Below, piece by piece: positions 31,590 to 44,536 of a stretch of 64,000 bases of DNA (its first letter is position 1; each line of letters opens with the position of its first letter). The notes beneath the pieces are model-generated. The model searched no databases. It worked only from the letters and a program-made list of their open reading frames with translations, and was not told the DNA's origin. The position numbers were made by a program, and so were the translations under genes. Source of the stretch: Peronospora farinosa. Lineage: Eukaryota; Oomycota; Peronosporomycetes; Peronosporales; Peronosporaceae. The DNA is taken from assembly GCA_947646735.1 (NCBI GenBank), contig CANTFK010000182.1, forward strand, positions 434,001 to 498,000, written 5' to 3'.

Positions 31590-34500
31590 AAGCGCAAGGG
31601 GGGGCAGATGCAGAAGGCCAGCCTATGCCACTATCGTGACGAAAAAGGATATTGGATCGCTAAGTTTTTGGTGTGAGAATACGTTACTAACAATTCGAAT
31701 CTGGTGACTAAAGAGAGGTGCGAAGAAGCAGCGCGCACGACGCACGGGTTCAACACCTGCCCAATATGGGTCGGGAAATGCGGGAGCGCAGTAGGGGCGG
31801 AATGCCCTACTCTGAAGCTACCCCTTATCGAACAAATGGGTAGCATAGTACCTGAGGTACCGAAAGGTCGGACCTCAACCCTTTTGATCTATAGCGCTCG
31901 AGTACGAGGCTATGACCAAGTGATGACCCTTCTCGTGGATTCGGGTGCATCACAAAACTTTGTGAAACTCGCGGCTCTGAAGAAGAGACCGGCGGGTTAT
32001 GAGTCGCTTTGCCAGGATGGCAAGCGAGAAGAGGAGATCGTTCGTTTAGCGAACGGCGCGCTCGTTAAATCGGAGGGAGTTCAGGTTGAACTCGCCTTTA
32101 GTTTCAGTGACTTCTCTTGTAAAGAGAAGTTCACAGTGCTAGGTATGGAGAGTCCGTATGGCCTCATCCTAGGCCTGCCTTGGTTGGCTAAACACCAATC
32201 ATGGACAGGCTGGCGTACACACACACTCGCTAATTCTACGCAGGACACCAGAAAGGATGTGCTCTTGCGAGAGGCTTATGCGATTGATGCTGTGTCTAAC
32301 ACAGTCGAGGGTGCGATGACGGTATGTCAATCGGCACCAGGTACTACCCAGATCGTTGAGCCTGGAGTAGTTGAAAGTGCCCTGACAGGAAGTCAGGTGA
32401 TACCCAGCTTCAGGAGACTGATGTAGTGAATGGGACGATGACAAGTAGTCATGCGTCCAATGGTCCTGCACAGAGCCGAGAGCCTGTGGCAATTGATGGT
32501 GGGCTGACAGGAAGTCAAGCGCCACAAGAGCCGGCACAGAGCCATGAGACTGGCACGGGTGGAAGGAGTGCGTTCTAATACTGCAACGACGCCTTTTCCA
32601 GGTTAAAGGTCGTGGTGACTAGAACAACGAGCACCAGACGTATTAAGAAGATCAAGGGCACGTCGAAACGAGTGACCCTTGGATCAGTCTCGGTCCAAGA
32701 GGACGGACCTATGAACAAGTTGCTCGAGGTCGTCGAAGACAAGATGCCGGAGACATCCTCAGTTAAGGTGCTTCAACTTGTCTTGGCATCTGCCTAGGCG
32801 ATCGTAAATCTTTCGGAGATGACGTAAGATCTGTTTCTGCCCGAACTAAAGGAAGGAAAGATCCACGAGATAGTCGCACCAGTTCCAGAAGAGAACTTGG
32901 GGGACTGTTGCTCGTCGTACACAATGGATGAGATCGTCTTGGAGACCGACAAAAAGAAACGGTTTGCTGCTCAAGACTGGGAAGCCTTAAAGGAAAGCCC
33001 GTTCTATGATGTTCTGTGGAAACACCGTGATGTATTTCCAGTAGAAGTGCCGAGCCGCTTACTGGCCGATAGGGGCATCAGGCACGAGATTGTCCTGGAG
33101 CCTGGCACCAAGTATTGTGTTACAAGGCAGTGGACGTTACCGAAGGAACAAGTCGATTATATCTATAAGTTCTTTGACAAGCGAGCCAAGGCGGGACATG
33201 TACGTGAGAGCAAGTCGCCTCACTGCAGCCCGACCTTCTGTGTGTGTAAATCAACAGGTGTATGGCGCGTGGTTCATGCTTATAATAAGCTGAATATGGC
33301 CACCATTATGGCTCAAACGCCGATACCGCGAAAAGATGTCTTGTTGAATTCCATGGGAAAAGTCAACTATCTTTTCCGCGTTGGATCTGAAGGATGGCTA
33401 CAATCAAGTTCTTATGATAGATACTGATGTAGCCAAAACGGCAGCAAGCACCCCAAGCGGTATGCTGTGGGAGCGGCTTGTGATGCCGCATAGGCTGAAA
33501 AATGCTCCGGCAACATTTAACCGAGTGGTGGCTCACGTGATGCGTCAGCACCGTGCCTACGCGCCCCATTACTTTGACGATGTATTCGTGCATAGTAGGG
33601 CGGAGGACGGTCTGAGCGCGATAGAGTCGCACAAGCGTCGTTTAGACGCTGTGTTGCCAACTCTGGGTGACGCCCAATTATACGTGAACTTGCAAAAGTG
33701 CCCCCCGAGATACCTGTACTGAGCTGCATCGTAGGTGCACATGGTGTACGAGCAGACCCAGAAAAGGTAAAGGCTGTAGAGGAATGGCCAGTCCCACGTC
33801 ATGTGAAGGATCTGTGCCAATTCCTTAGGCTCGCCAATTATTGCATAAGTACAGCAATAATGATGCGGAGCAGACTAAGCCATTGTCTGATCTTTCGAAA
33901 AAGGATACAAAATGAACTTGGTCAAAGGAGCAAGAAGATGCTTTCACTTCAGTGAAGAAATATCTTGTAGAGGAACCGGTCTTGGCATTGCCAGTCTTGG
34001 ATAAGCTTTTTAGCGTCGTCTGCGATGCAAGCAATTTTGCAATCGGCAGCGCGCTCATGCAGAAGGATGACAACGGCGTTGACCGTGTCATTTCGTATCA
34101 GTCTCGGCTTTTAAAAGCCGCCGAGCTGAATTACCCTGTGCATGACAAGGAGCTACTTTCAATTAAGTATGCCCTTGTAAAGTTTCGGGTGCACCTCTTG
34201 GGCACCGAACCTTTTGTGGTATATACGGATCACGCATCACTGCGGACCGCTATAAATTCACCGCACCTCTCGCCGAGAATGGCGAGATGGCTAACATTCT
34301 TCTCTGAAGTTAATTTCAAAGTTTAAAAAGCCGGGTAAGCCGAATCTCTTGGCTAACGCTATTTCGCGCAGACCAGACTTCGAGGCAAGACACCAGTAAA
34401 GTGTGTCTCGTGCGAAAGCACAAGTTGAGTCGTCAACTTTGGCAGCCATGAAGGGCTACCATGTGACGAGCTCATTGGCCTCCGATATAAATGAGTGTTA

Positions 34501-36440
34501 CAGTCAGAACGAACATTGTCGCCTGCTGTTAGATCATTTTAGCGGACGAAAGGTTACCCTTCCGTCTCACCTCAAAGCGAAGTCAAATCGCTTCAGTTAT
34601 AGTAATGACCTATTATGGCATCAGCTATCAACCTGTGATCCTTTGAGAATCTATGTCCCTCATGACACACATCTTAAGCTGATGATACTTCACGAGTGCC
34701 ACGATGCGCCATCTCGTGGGCATCTGAACTGTGGAAAGACATTCTTACGAGTGTCAGAGGAATTTTTGGTGGTCCCACCTATAGCGGAGCGAGGCCAACT
34801 ATATTCTCTTTTGCGAAGAGTGTCAGCTCATAAAGCCTGCACCTTCTAGCAGTGCGTTACTGAAGCCCATGCCGAGTCCAACGGATTTTTGGAATTCGGT
34901 CAGTTTGGACTTCATGTTTGGCTTACCGCCTGACCATAAAGGCAGGACGGGGATCTTCGTATTGTAGACATACTGAGAAAGATGGTGCATTTAGCACCAT
35001 GTAGCACCAAGATCTCAGGAAAATAGGCTACACTCTTGTTTCTGGATCACGTGTATCCACTACACGGGATGCCCGAGTCCATAGTATATCGGACCGGGAT
35101 CCGCGTTTTACGTCGGGTTGTTGGCGTCATGTGTTTGAGTTGCTGGGAAGCAAGCTCCACATGTCTCCGCTGATCATCGCCAGACCGATGGCCAAATTGA
35201 ACGGGCCAATCGAGTCGTGGCGGATGTGTTGCGTACAATAGCGACTCCTAAAGAATGGAGCAAGCAATTGCCATTCGTGGAGTTTGCTATTAATAACAGT
35301 GTTCACGCCAGTACGGGTGAAACACCGTTTTACATTAACGGACTGCGTCATCCTCGAACGCCAGTCTCGTTTGTACGCAGCCTGAGTCTTAGTGGGGGAG
35401 GGCCCCACACTTCGCTCGGTGCGAATGACAAAAAGGGCCAAGGTTGCCCTAGTGACACTGCTAATTTAGCAGTGGTCACGGCACCTATAGATGTCACAGA
35501 GGAGGCACGGCAAGAAATGCTAATGCTTCTTGACGATGACACTATAGTGTTATCAACAGCGTCGACCCATGAACGACCTCTTGGGGGCGTCATAGGCGAG
35601 CTGGATGCTAAAAGCGTGAGCGAAGCTCATCGCTTTGTGGATGAGCGATTAGCCATCACACGTAAAGTCCGTGACGCGATGGCAAGCGCACAGGACAAGC
35701 AAAAACAATATGCAAACCAACAGGGTCGCAAAAACAATGAACACTTTAGTGTTGGGGACAAAGTGCTATTAAGTACTGCGACCCTACCTAAACATGCAAT
35801 TTCTGTACTACCTGGTGGTACTACTAAGCTATTTCCCCGATTCATTAGGCCATTTACGGTAGTAGACGAGGTTGGAGAACTAAACTATAGGCTCACTCTC
35901 TCACCGTATATGAAGACGCACCCCGTATTTTACGTTGGTCGTCTGAAACGGTATGTGGATCCACAAGATATCACATATACGCATCAGTTTAGCGCGATGG
36001 TGACGTCGACTGTGAGTCGAGCGTCGTTGCCGATCAGGCGACGGGGAAGGTGAACGACTTCCCGTGTACGAGAGAGACGACAGGGGACTCGGTGTTTGAG
36101 GAGGACTCCGCATTTAACGCGAGTGTCTCATCACCAGTCGCTCATGTATGTCCAAACGAAGTTTCAGGCGGTATTATTCCTGACGATCCCTTTTATTCAC
36201 AGCGCGTAGATCCGAAGTCAGTCTCGAGACTTGACTCAAAAGATCCGCCACCTCTTTCTTCAGCGCAGCGATCTCCGCCTGAGAATGAACGCAACAGAGC
36301 CGCGAGTAGTTAGGCTTAATCGCCGCTCCTATCGGGCGCCACCTGTGTTGGCGGATGCGGGTGGGAACACACGCTTCCTTGTTGGAAGGTGGTTGGCCCA
36401 CCGGTTTGTGAAGCGAAAGCTTCAGATCCTTGTCCAGTGA
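31590..36440 (+). pseudogene. gypsy gag-pol remnant
   Basis: A degenerate gag knuckle ('CHYRDEKGYWIAKF') lies near 31627. It is followed by aspartic protease with 'LLVDSGASQNF' (near 31935) and 'LILGLPWL'. RT starts near 33000 ('SPHCSPTFCVCKSTGVW') and, after a frameshift, continues to 'YFDDVFVHS' at about 33570. RNase H runs 33952-34326 ('VVCDASNFAIGSALMQ', 'VVYTDHASLRTAI'). The integrase zinc-binding region spans 34403-34849 and core motifs lie at about 34890-35340 ('FWNSVSLDFMFGLP', 'DRDPRFTS', 'QTDGQIERANRVVADVL'). The C-terminal part at 35640-36053 includes 'RFIRPFTVVDEVGELNYRL' and 'THPVFYVGRLKRY'. A chromodomain-like tail extends to about 36440. Several frameshifts and stops make it inactive. 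Confidence 0.83.
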
Positions 36441-37460
36441 GGAGGATAACCGAAGAGCTCTAATTCTTGGGAACTGGTTGACGCGTTGCGTTGACGTGCC
36501 TGGGCTTGTGAATGCTTACGAGCAGAGTAACCAGCTGCATTTACTCTGCTAGGTAACAGGGGCGGCGTGAAGAGAAGATTGAAGGGTATTTGATCACCCA
36601 TTTCCCTCGCACGCGTCATAGCGAGCTGACCCGCTTCGTCCACTGTTTCACTGCATCTGCATGCGATTTAACACGGCGCAGGAACTCTGCCTCATATTCT
36701 CCAGGTGTTTCGTTAGAACAACACGGCGGGGATAGGAAAAGCACGACCTAGTGCTTTGCCCTGCCTTTTACATGATTGAAATACGCTAAAGAGTATATTA
36801 GCGATAATAGTGGCACGCTCTAGAAGCGTCGCACTATTATTACTCGAGTGCAACCATTCAGATGGCTGTGGCAATGGTGTCAAGCCACCACTCACGTAGC
36901 CACCCTCGCGACAGTGTGGTAGTGAGACCGACTGTAAAGTCGAAGGAGCTTTTTGCTCACCCTCGCCTGAGTCTAAATCTGTATTATGGGTTGTCAAGGC
37001 ATCAGAAGAAGGGTCGCAAATGCGGTCGATTTAGAATCGCCGATCTGCTGTTGAGTAGCGGCTGTTTCTTTCAAAGCAGCGCGCTCAGTTGTGGTCGCTG
37101 TGCGCGTTGGCGCAGACGACAAGGCATGACCCTCGCTGTCAGGAAGCATGGATGCTCCCTGGAGGTTGGGTGTCTTAAATGAATGGGGACAAATGCCCCA
37201 CTAGATCACTGTGATCATCACCACTTTGGGGTAATGGCAATGGCGTGATCTCATTGTAATCTACAATGAGAGACAAGTCTTTATCCGCACAATAGTGGGA
37301 TGGACCATCATTCTCTGCTGACAAGCTGATATCAGATGTTGGCGTTGTCACAGAGTCACTTAGAGACCTTTGCAAGTTATTACGGCGCGTGCTCTTTGTG
37401 ATGTTCTCATGGGCGTCTTTTCAAGGGACCCATCAGCCTTGCCACGTTTCGGTGGCATCT
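36422..37460 (-). pseudogene. antisense ORF relic between gypsy pol and 3' LTR
   Basis: On the minus strand a frame starts near 37460 with 'MPPKRGKADGSLEKTPM'. After a frameshift it continues with 'NNLQRSLSDSVTTPTSD' (37375-37175), then through 36997-36713 and 36643-36422, with several stops between. Composition is protein-like and Ser/Thr-rich. Position and orientation resemble the antisense ORFs known in some plant gypsy elements (for example Grande). It could instead be a gag from a tail-to-tail neighbour. Confidence 0.4.
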
Positions 37461-37496
37461 TCTTGCTTTTGATGTTTTACAAAATGTAAAAACATC

Positions 37497-37907
37497 TTAA
37501 AGAGGGGGATGGTCTAATGGGTCGATGGTTACACGAGTCCGTTAAGTATATAATACTTAACGGGGAGGTCTAAAAGGGTACGTTCCTCTTACTTGGGTGA
37601 GGCACATCAAAGTGACCCACCCTCGTGAATGTGATATCCATTGATGGATTCATTTGACCGAGATGAAGCCCAGTTGGGACTAGGCGTCATGATGGCGTCA
37701 CAAACGGACGTCATCAGCGAGCTTAAATATTTGTAAGCTCGCAAGTAAGGATACGATTTTTAAGAGACGCGTATCCATATTTGCATAATTAATTAATCAG
37801 TAGTTGGAGGTATATTCAGTTGTTGGTTCTTTAACATAAGTCAGTCTTAAATTTACTAAATTACACTCACTGCGCACGAAAAGACTGGAAACAGCTTCCG
37901 TGACGCA
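37497..37907 (+). repeat. polypurine tract and presumed 3' LTR
   Basis: 'taaagagggggatgg' (37497-37512) is a typical polypurine tract. The LTR is taken to begin TGG at 37510 and to end in CA at 37907. The right border is a guess from the TG...CA rule, because no 5' LTR exists for comparison. Confidence 0.45.
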
Positions 37908-38459
37908 GGTAGGTGCTTGTTCTAAAGCTCGTTGCGCGGTTTGCTTTAGGAGACCGGCAACGATTGGTACAGCTCTTCGGCGCCGACCAACACCACCACC
38001 ACGTAAGACGGTCTACCCGCTATCTCGCACTGCTCGAAGGTGTGTGCTAGTAGCACGTGGCAGCTCTTTTAAAGTGCCCGTCTACACCTACTATATATCT
38101 CATGATTTGCGCTCATCCCAGCTGTGGTGGAGGTAAGTAGCCAGTTTGCATCCAACCCGTGCTCAACACGCTGAGAGGGGATTTCGGTACCAGTGCACAC
38201 CGCATTAGCGATTAGTGGCCCTGTCATGAAGTATTTTTAGACTAAATAGGCTGGGCTGAGAGTAACACAATGTATGTGGACTGAGTACCTTAATAGATTC
38301 ATTTTGATTTTGATAGTTTACCCAACAAAGTCTTTACATTAAAAGGCGAAACTCTTGCGGAGGCAGCAAGAAAACGAGGGGGAGCAACGCAGGCAAAAAA
38401 ATAATTGATCTTGTTTCGCTTACCCTTTCCATTGCAAAACTAACCTTAAGGAAGTGAAG
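37908..38459. other. spacer between gypsy and copia elements
   Basis: A plus frame at 37900-38136 is Arg/Thr/Pro-rich without a recognisable domain. No other feature is seen. Confidence 0.4.
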
Positions 38460-38617
38460 TGTTGGAACGGCGCGACAGCTGGAGTGCAGCGAATGCTCTA
38501 TGCATGCATTAGGGAGTCGTAGGTAGCGAACAGATGCGATCGTGACAAGATAAAGCCGTCTAATATATGTCTCAATTTTACATCTACCTTTTCAGGCGCA
38601 TCTCAACTTATAAGGTT
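38460..38617 (+). repeat. copia 5' LTR
   Basis: Begins 'tgttggaacggcgcgac' and matches the copy at 44537. Just downstream, 'ggttatgagcccaacg' (about 38615-38630) fits a copia-type primer-binding site, which sets the approximate right border. Confidence 0.7.
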
Positions 38618-38639
38618 ATGAGCCCAACGAATCCACAAG

Positions 38640-40230
38640 ACACCCACGCTTCCGAACCGACTACAACTCAGGTCAGCTCAGGATCGAGAGAAGGCGTGGT
38701 TTCTTCTTGAAAGAGCGAAAATGGAACCCTATGAAGACAGTAGCGACCAATTCGACATATTAAAAGGTCTCATAGAAAGTTAGGACGCGATCGCGTAACG
38801 ATCGTACCAATACTCCTACGGATGAAGGGGCATTCAACGGTGATATACGAAGCGCAGGGAGCGTAATTTAACAATTTTTGCGGCTAAGCAAGGCGAAGCA
38901 AGAGTGCTCTCGATTGGGAAAGCCATATGTTCGCATTAGAGAATACCGCATCGCCATTAATGGCACCTCAGCAGCAGGATCGAGCCCCGGATCGTATATT
39001 ACCAATGCAGGGAATGGCGGCTGGCTCAGAGTATCCGCATTCAAAGAACTATGCATACAAGATCACAAGTGTTAATGACACGAAGCTGCCGAAGGATCGT
39101 TCACGGGCAAAGAAGAGTATACGCAGTTTCATCTGGAATTCAAGATTGGGGTCTGCAATTTCTGGATGATCTAATTGCGGCACAGTTCGTCAGCGGTGGT
39201 GACTGGTCAGAAAAGTTCAAGTTGGGGACATTGATTCGATACCTGAATGGTACAGCAAGAAAACACTTTGACTCAATGAAGGACAGCTAGCGGCAGAGAA
39301 GTGTACCGTTCAATCGATGCAGCTTTGTCGATTGTGACTGTTCCATTGTTGTGAACATGCGGATCGAATATGGTCCTTTTGAAACTGCATGTAATTTTGA
39401 TGTTTACAAAAAGAAAATTACCGTCGACCAACACCGAATTGATGCAAGCTAGGAAGCCGGCCAACACGATCTGGGTTGAACAGTATCTAATTGCTGTAGC
39501 GTGGCAGCAAATTGGCCCTATCGGTGTGCTGCAGTGTATCTGCGAGGGAGCGACGCCAGAAACGAGGCTGGTAGTTTTTACTCGTCTGGATAGGCGTCGT
39601 GAATATCAATCGAGACAAGCATAGGAGCTAGCGGCTTTTGCAAGCACGTTTGAACTGTTGGCAAATGTGGGCAGTGGCGAAAGAAACCCCACTAACGGCC
39701 GTCGATAAGGTCGTGGTGGCGTTAGGACCGTAGCAAATGTGATGACGCCAAATGATTAGAAACGTTGTTACCAATGCAGCGAGGCCGGTAATACTAAGAG
39801 AGACTGAAAGAAGAAGATGACTTTCTGCACGCGGCTTTCGCACTGAGTGTATCAAACGGCTACGTGGCCTTCAGGCAGATAAGAATTGTAAGCAGTGTGC
39901 AAGCCGGCAACTAATCATGGTGGGGTCAATTGGATTCTAAACGAAGTAAGAGAACCACAAACATTTACAACGCCGGACTGCCGACTCACGGAGGATGTGC
40001 TTCGATACCGTGTTGCAACAACTTTGGGTCTCACCTTGTGTACCCATCGGCTTGGCTGGTCTTGCTCCTCGATTGACGCAAAAGACGTAGAGACTTGGTC
40101 ATTGTGTAAAGCGGAGCTTGGTAGTCCACGAGTGGATATGCTTCACTCGGGACCGATATTCTTGGGCTCAATCGATTGCGTCAAGAGCAATGCACCTAGG
40201 ACTATGTACGCCTTCGGCGGCTAGCGGCAT
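38640..40230 (+). pseudogene. copia gag and protease remnant
   Basis: Gag motifs include 'WGLQFLDDLIAAQF' and 'LIRYLNGTARKHFDSM' near 39150-39290. A degraded zinc knuckle ('CCYQCSEAG') is legible near 39770 after frame changes, and a weak protease-like start ('WILNEVREPQTFTTPD') lies near 39930. Stops and frameshifts break it repeatedly. Confidence 0.6.
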
Positions 40231-41169
40231 TTGGTCTTTCGACCCCTTTGTCTTGATCCCCGTAGGGAGACCGCTTCCTGTAGCGGGTCTTCGACTCTTG
40301 ACACCGCAAGCCAAATATCCTAAGGCTCAACTTGCATAACTGACCCGTCCAACGCTCGCTGACGTCGGGAGGTCAAAGGGTATCTCGCTCGGAACAAGTG
40401 GGGTGAAGAAGAAGCTTGGAGGGGGCGTTTAGAGCTGCCACATGAAATGCAAATTCGAGTGTGTTTATTTATCTTATGCTCTGTTTCCTTTTCTTGCCTA
40501 ACCCTCACCCTTCACTTCGGATGACGCAACGTGTCGACTCTTGCGAGAAGAACTGGCTCCTTTAGGTCCTGTACTTGTACCGGCTCTGTGCTGTTGTACC
40601 CCTGTTCCCCGGTGACCGTTACCCCTGACTTTCGTGACTCTGTAATCCTGTACCCTCGGGGCCTTCGGCTAAATCTTGAGACCTTGCGAGGCCTAATCAT
40701 CGTCATTCCTTAGTGACAGTGACCTGCACATATTTGCCCTTTTTTAATATCCTCGAGGGGCCCCGATTCTCCTGACAATTCTCCACATTAGTGCTAGTGG
40801 ATGCGAAAGACTGCGACGACTCTGCGTGATTGCCGATGACGATATGATTAAGGTCAGCAAGGTGGGGAGTGCCAATATGCTTGTGAATGTTGATGTCGAG
40901 TAAACAGCAAGTCACAGTGGGCGATGTGCACCATGCGGAATAGGTGGCGCACAATTTACTCTTTTACTGCAAATTGTAAAAAAAAGTGTGAGTGTCGTAC
41001 ACTAATGGACAACGCTATCTCAAGCGGGCTAGAGACGGATCGTGAGTGTTTAAAAGTCATGCAAGAAAATAATGCACTGAAAAAAATGTGTAGGAAGCTT
41101 CCACACCGACAGTCAGAAGTGACGTGTTTTTTTGCAGCCGTGCCTCTCCTTTTAATACCGTTTAGATAA

Positions 41170-41937
41170 TGGCCGACGCATATTTATCAGACATCAAGCT
41201 GATCGATCGCAGCCGTCCCAACTGTCTCATTTGCTCTTAAGGGAAGCAGTCGAAGAACGCCCAGACTAAACAAGACGCTGCAGATAGCGCCCAGTGACAG
41301 GAACAAGAATCACTATATGGTGAGTTTTATTGATCACAATTCCAACTACTGCCGATCTTTCGTGGTCAGGACCAATGATTAGGCTGCAAAGATGCTCGAG
41401 ATTTTTGGTTTACTTCGAAAGATTGTATATTTGCAAGATGCACGTGTTACGTACCGACGGAGGAGGTGTGTACAAGTGCTGACCTGTTCTGCAAGTCTAC
41501 GTGAGGACTACGCTAATTGATTGAAGCCAAGAACCAGGAATCGAATGTAGAGCGAATGCTTGGCACGGTGCTGAACATGGAGATGAGATGCAATATGCCA
41601 CGTACGCTCTCAATCGCAGTCCTAGCAAAGCGAACCCAAAGAGTATGTCACTACAAGAGAGTTTGAAAGGAAAGGCGCCCAATATATCCAAAATCGTAGT
41701 TTTTGGAAGTCCGTGTACCGTCGATCGCATCCCAGAAAGAAAGATTCGAAACATCGGGAGGAAGTTGGCATGATCATTGAAAAGGACGGCGAGACGAAGG
41801 GTTACAAGGTCTACATACCTCACAAGCGAATAATTGTGACAAAACAGCACGTCAAGAATGTCGAGACGCTGAATGGAGATGGGAACCGTCACCTCCAAAA
41901 AAATTCGACACTTGAGCAATCAATTCTAGACCGCTAG
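41170..41937 (+). pseudogene. copia integrase remnant
   Basis: The first part has 'CLICS' and 'GKQSKNAQTKQDAA', typical of the copia integrase zinc-binding region. The second (41588-41937) has 'YALNRSPSKANPKSMS', 'KIVVFGSPCTVDRIPERK', 'VGMIIEKDGETKGYKVYIP' and 'VTKQHVKNVETLN'. These match the C-terminal end of Ty1/copia integrases. Frameshifts separate the pieces. Confidence 0.75.
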
Positions 41938-41978
41938 AAAGTCAGCAAGCGGAAGGAGCAGCTTAGAAAAACATTTAA

Positions 41979-42318
41979 TGTAATGATCTACATTACACAC
42001 ATAGTTAACACAAATAAAAAATACATATGTAGACAGGTGCTGGGCCCGAATAGCGGGCACAGCGTGACAATTTATTATTGGTTAATTATTGGGGCCTAAA
42101 GTTCCAATATGGACCAATGATTAATCAACCTGAAATTGTGTGGTTCCCGAAAGGCAGGAACACTGTCGTATTTATTACGACTAAAATTTTCGTAATTAGT
42201 ACGAATTAAAACCAGAATATATTATCAGAGTTAAATTTACTTAATACCTAATACTTGGGCTTGAGTCTTCCTCAAGCGCACGTGTAAGCTAGTGACGGTG
42301 CGTTATAGCCCCGTTACA
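41979..42318 (-). repeat. nested solo LTR with 5-bp target duplication
   Basis: A 340-bp insertion starts TGTAATGATCTACATTACA and ends CCCCGTTACA. It is flanked directly on both sides by TTTAA (41974-41978 and 42319-42323). On the minus strand it begins TGTAACGGGG, like the gypsy LTR at 15391/21999. No internal region remains, so it is a solo LTR left by LTR-LTR recombination after insertion into the copia copy. Confidence 0.85.
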
Positions 42319-42559
42319 TTTAACGGCCGCGACATCGCTGAGCAGAAGGAGCTGTACCGCGTTGGGCAGGGGGGAGTAAGCGTGACAATTGAGGCAAGGG
42401 ACCGCGAAAATTGTCGTGACATGGGGCCGTACCGTCGAAGACACTAAGGCAGTTGAATTAGGGGAGACATCGTCTGGACGAATGACCACGAGATATATGG
42501 GTACAAAGCATGTTCCCGCTGAGATCATTGCCGTGATGATGGATCATAAGAACTAACGT

Positions 42560-44400
42560 GAAGTGGTGCAATCATGACGCTCAGGCGATTGGCAGAAAGC
42601 AATGACTGCCTAGACCGAGTCGCTCAAGGCCAACAACTCCTGAGAGGTCGTGCCGGGTGCTTTAGGACAGAAGCTGTTGCACTCATAATGGTTATATAAA
42701 GCCAAGGGCCACGCTGACGACACGCTAAAACGGTACAAGGCGAGGATGGCCGCCTGCGGGACCAAGCAATCTCATGGAATTGATTATACCATGACATTTA
42801 GTGCAGTAACACAACATGACGACGGCGAAGATAATTTTGGCGATCGCAAGGGTGTGGCGAGTCCCCGCGCGACATGGAGACGCTCCGTACGCATACGTGA
42901 AGGCCGAAAAGTAAGAAAGACAACCTGAAGATCTTTCGGCACCTTCTCTAAGGTATAATAATGGAAGGGAACAAGCTCAAGGTAGCTGATCAAGGCAAGA
43001 GATACCGGGTAGGGGTGTTTCCTTTGGTGCCTTGGGTAAGCACCAGCCTGTGTCGTAAGTGGCGCAAGCTCAAATCCCCCTTCGATTAACCCAAGGTCTA
43101 AAAACGTTGTGGCACACACTACTCTCACTGGTAACCCCCTGGGAACCCTGGTACAAGTGAGTACGGAATCCCGTAGAACCATCGAGCCCCAATACCAAGT
43201 TCGTAGGGGCTATCCGGCCTGGTTGGCACCCAGAACATCCGGCAGAAGTGCCCGTCCGTGGCGCGATAGCCATGGCCGGTCAGGGATGTGTAGGCCCTTG
43301 CCGAAGAGGATAGTACCAGGTTGTTAGAAATACTAAACGAACCGGCTGTATCTAAGAAAAAGGAAAAAAGAGACACCGGGTAGCGTTACGATTGAAAAAG
43401 AGCCTCTACGGCCTGTAATAGACTAAAAGATGCTGGGTCGAGCTCCTGCACAAGATGCTCGTGGAATTGTGTTTTGTGCTAAGTTAAACTGACAGCTGTC
43501 TATACTAGAGAAGGGGGATTTCGAAACCACGATTGTCGGTGTGTACGTAGATGACCTTTTGTTGGCTGGCACGAATATGGCCCTCGTTACACATTTCTTT
43601 TGAGACATGTGCGTGCTAGAGGTGAAGGATCTCGGAGTGGTGACGAAGCTTCTAGGCATGGGGGTAAAGTGCGGCAATGAGAAATGATACATGATTGATC
43701 AAGAACAGTACACTCGAGAGCTACTCGTTACAGCTGGACATGATCTGAAAGAACTCCATACGAACATCGAATCGGAAAGGATCAAGACAGCGGAGGCCAT
43801 GTCGATCTCCTACCAGGGGGAAGCGGTGGAACGATGGAGCAACCAACGATAGCCCCGTTTCAATCCTTGATAGGACGCCTGATGTGGCTTGCGCTCTACA
43901 CGTGATCGAACATCGCGTGTGCCGTGTATAGATCCAGCCGACGAGCGCACGCGCGCGCGAGCGCACGTTTGCGATTGAAGATGAGCTAAGCGGTTCGTAA
44001 AGTATCTGAAGGGAACAATAAGCTTTACGTATCTGAAGAACGACAATGATAAAGAGACCAAGGATCAAAGGATATCACTAGAAGGTTACAAAGACGATGA
44101 TTACGCAGCGGATTGCAAAGATCGTAAGTCTGTCAGTGATGGCGCGTTGTGTATGAACGGAATGATCTTGTGGCAAATCTGCAAAAGACAAGCAAGTCTG
44201 GCTTTATCTACGATGGAAGCGGAGTTTGTACCAGACTTGCTGGTAGCGAGTAAGCTACTGGGAATGTTTGAGCTACATGATGAGGATGGAATCAAGGTGG
44301 AAGCCCAAATAATGCTGAACATCGACATTCAGGCAACTGTTAAAAAATCACCAGAGAGGTCAGCTTGGGAAGGGCAAAACACATCGCGGTGTGATAAATA
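42560..44400 (+). pseudogene. copia reverse transcriptase and RNase H remnant
   Basis: RT pieces include 'GTKQSHGIDYTMTFSAV' near 42755, 'LKKSLYGL' near 43400 and 'GVYVDDLLLAGTNM' near 43540 (the YVDD catalytic box). RNase H is legible at 44085-44400: 'CKDRKSVSDGALCMNG', 'LALSTMEAEFVPDLLVASK'. Numerous stops. The arrangement confirms a Ty1/copia element. Confidence 0.8.
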
Positions 44401-44536
44401 ATTACAGCAAGAATGGAGCGATCAAGGTCGTGTAATGCGAGTCTAGGATGATGTGGTCTGTTGTACATTCGCTGCTCCGAGGCTACGCGAACTGCGCGAA
44501 CTAATTTCTCTGGTGTGAGGACATCCCGAAAAGGAG

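Larger units (their letters stand above)
31429..37907 (+). mobile_element. decayed Ty3/gypsy chromovirus, 5' LTR not found
   Basis: The plus-strand order is gag remnant, protease, RT, RNase H, integrase, C-terminal domain, then polypurine tract and presumed 3' LTR. It belongs to the same clade as the copy at 17.8-21.2 kb but to a different subfamily. The left border is uncertain; 31429 is simply where coding remnants begin. Confidence 0.75.
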
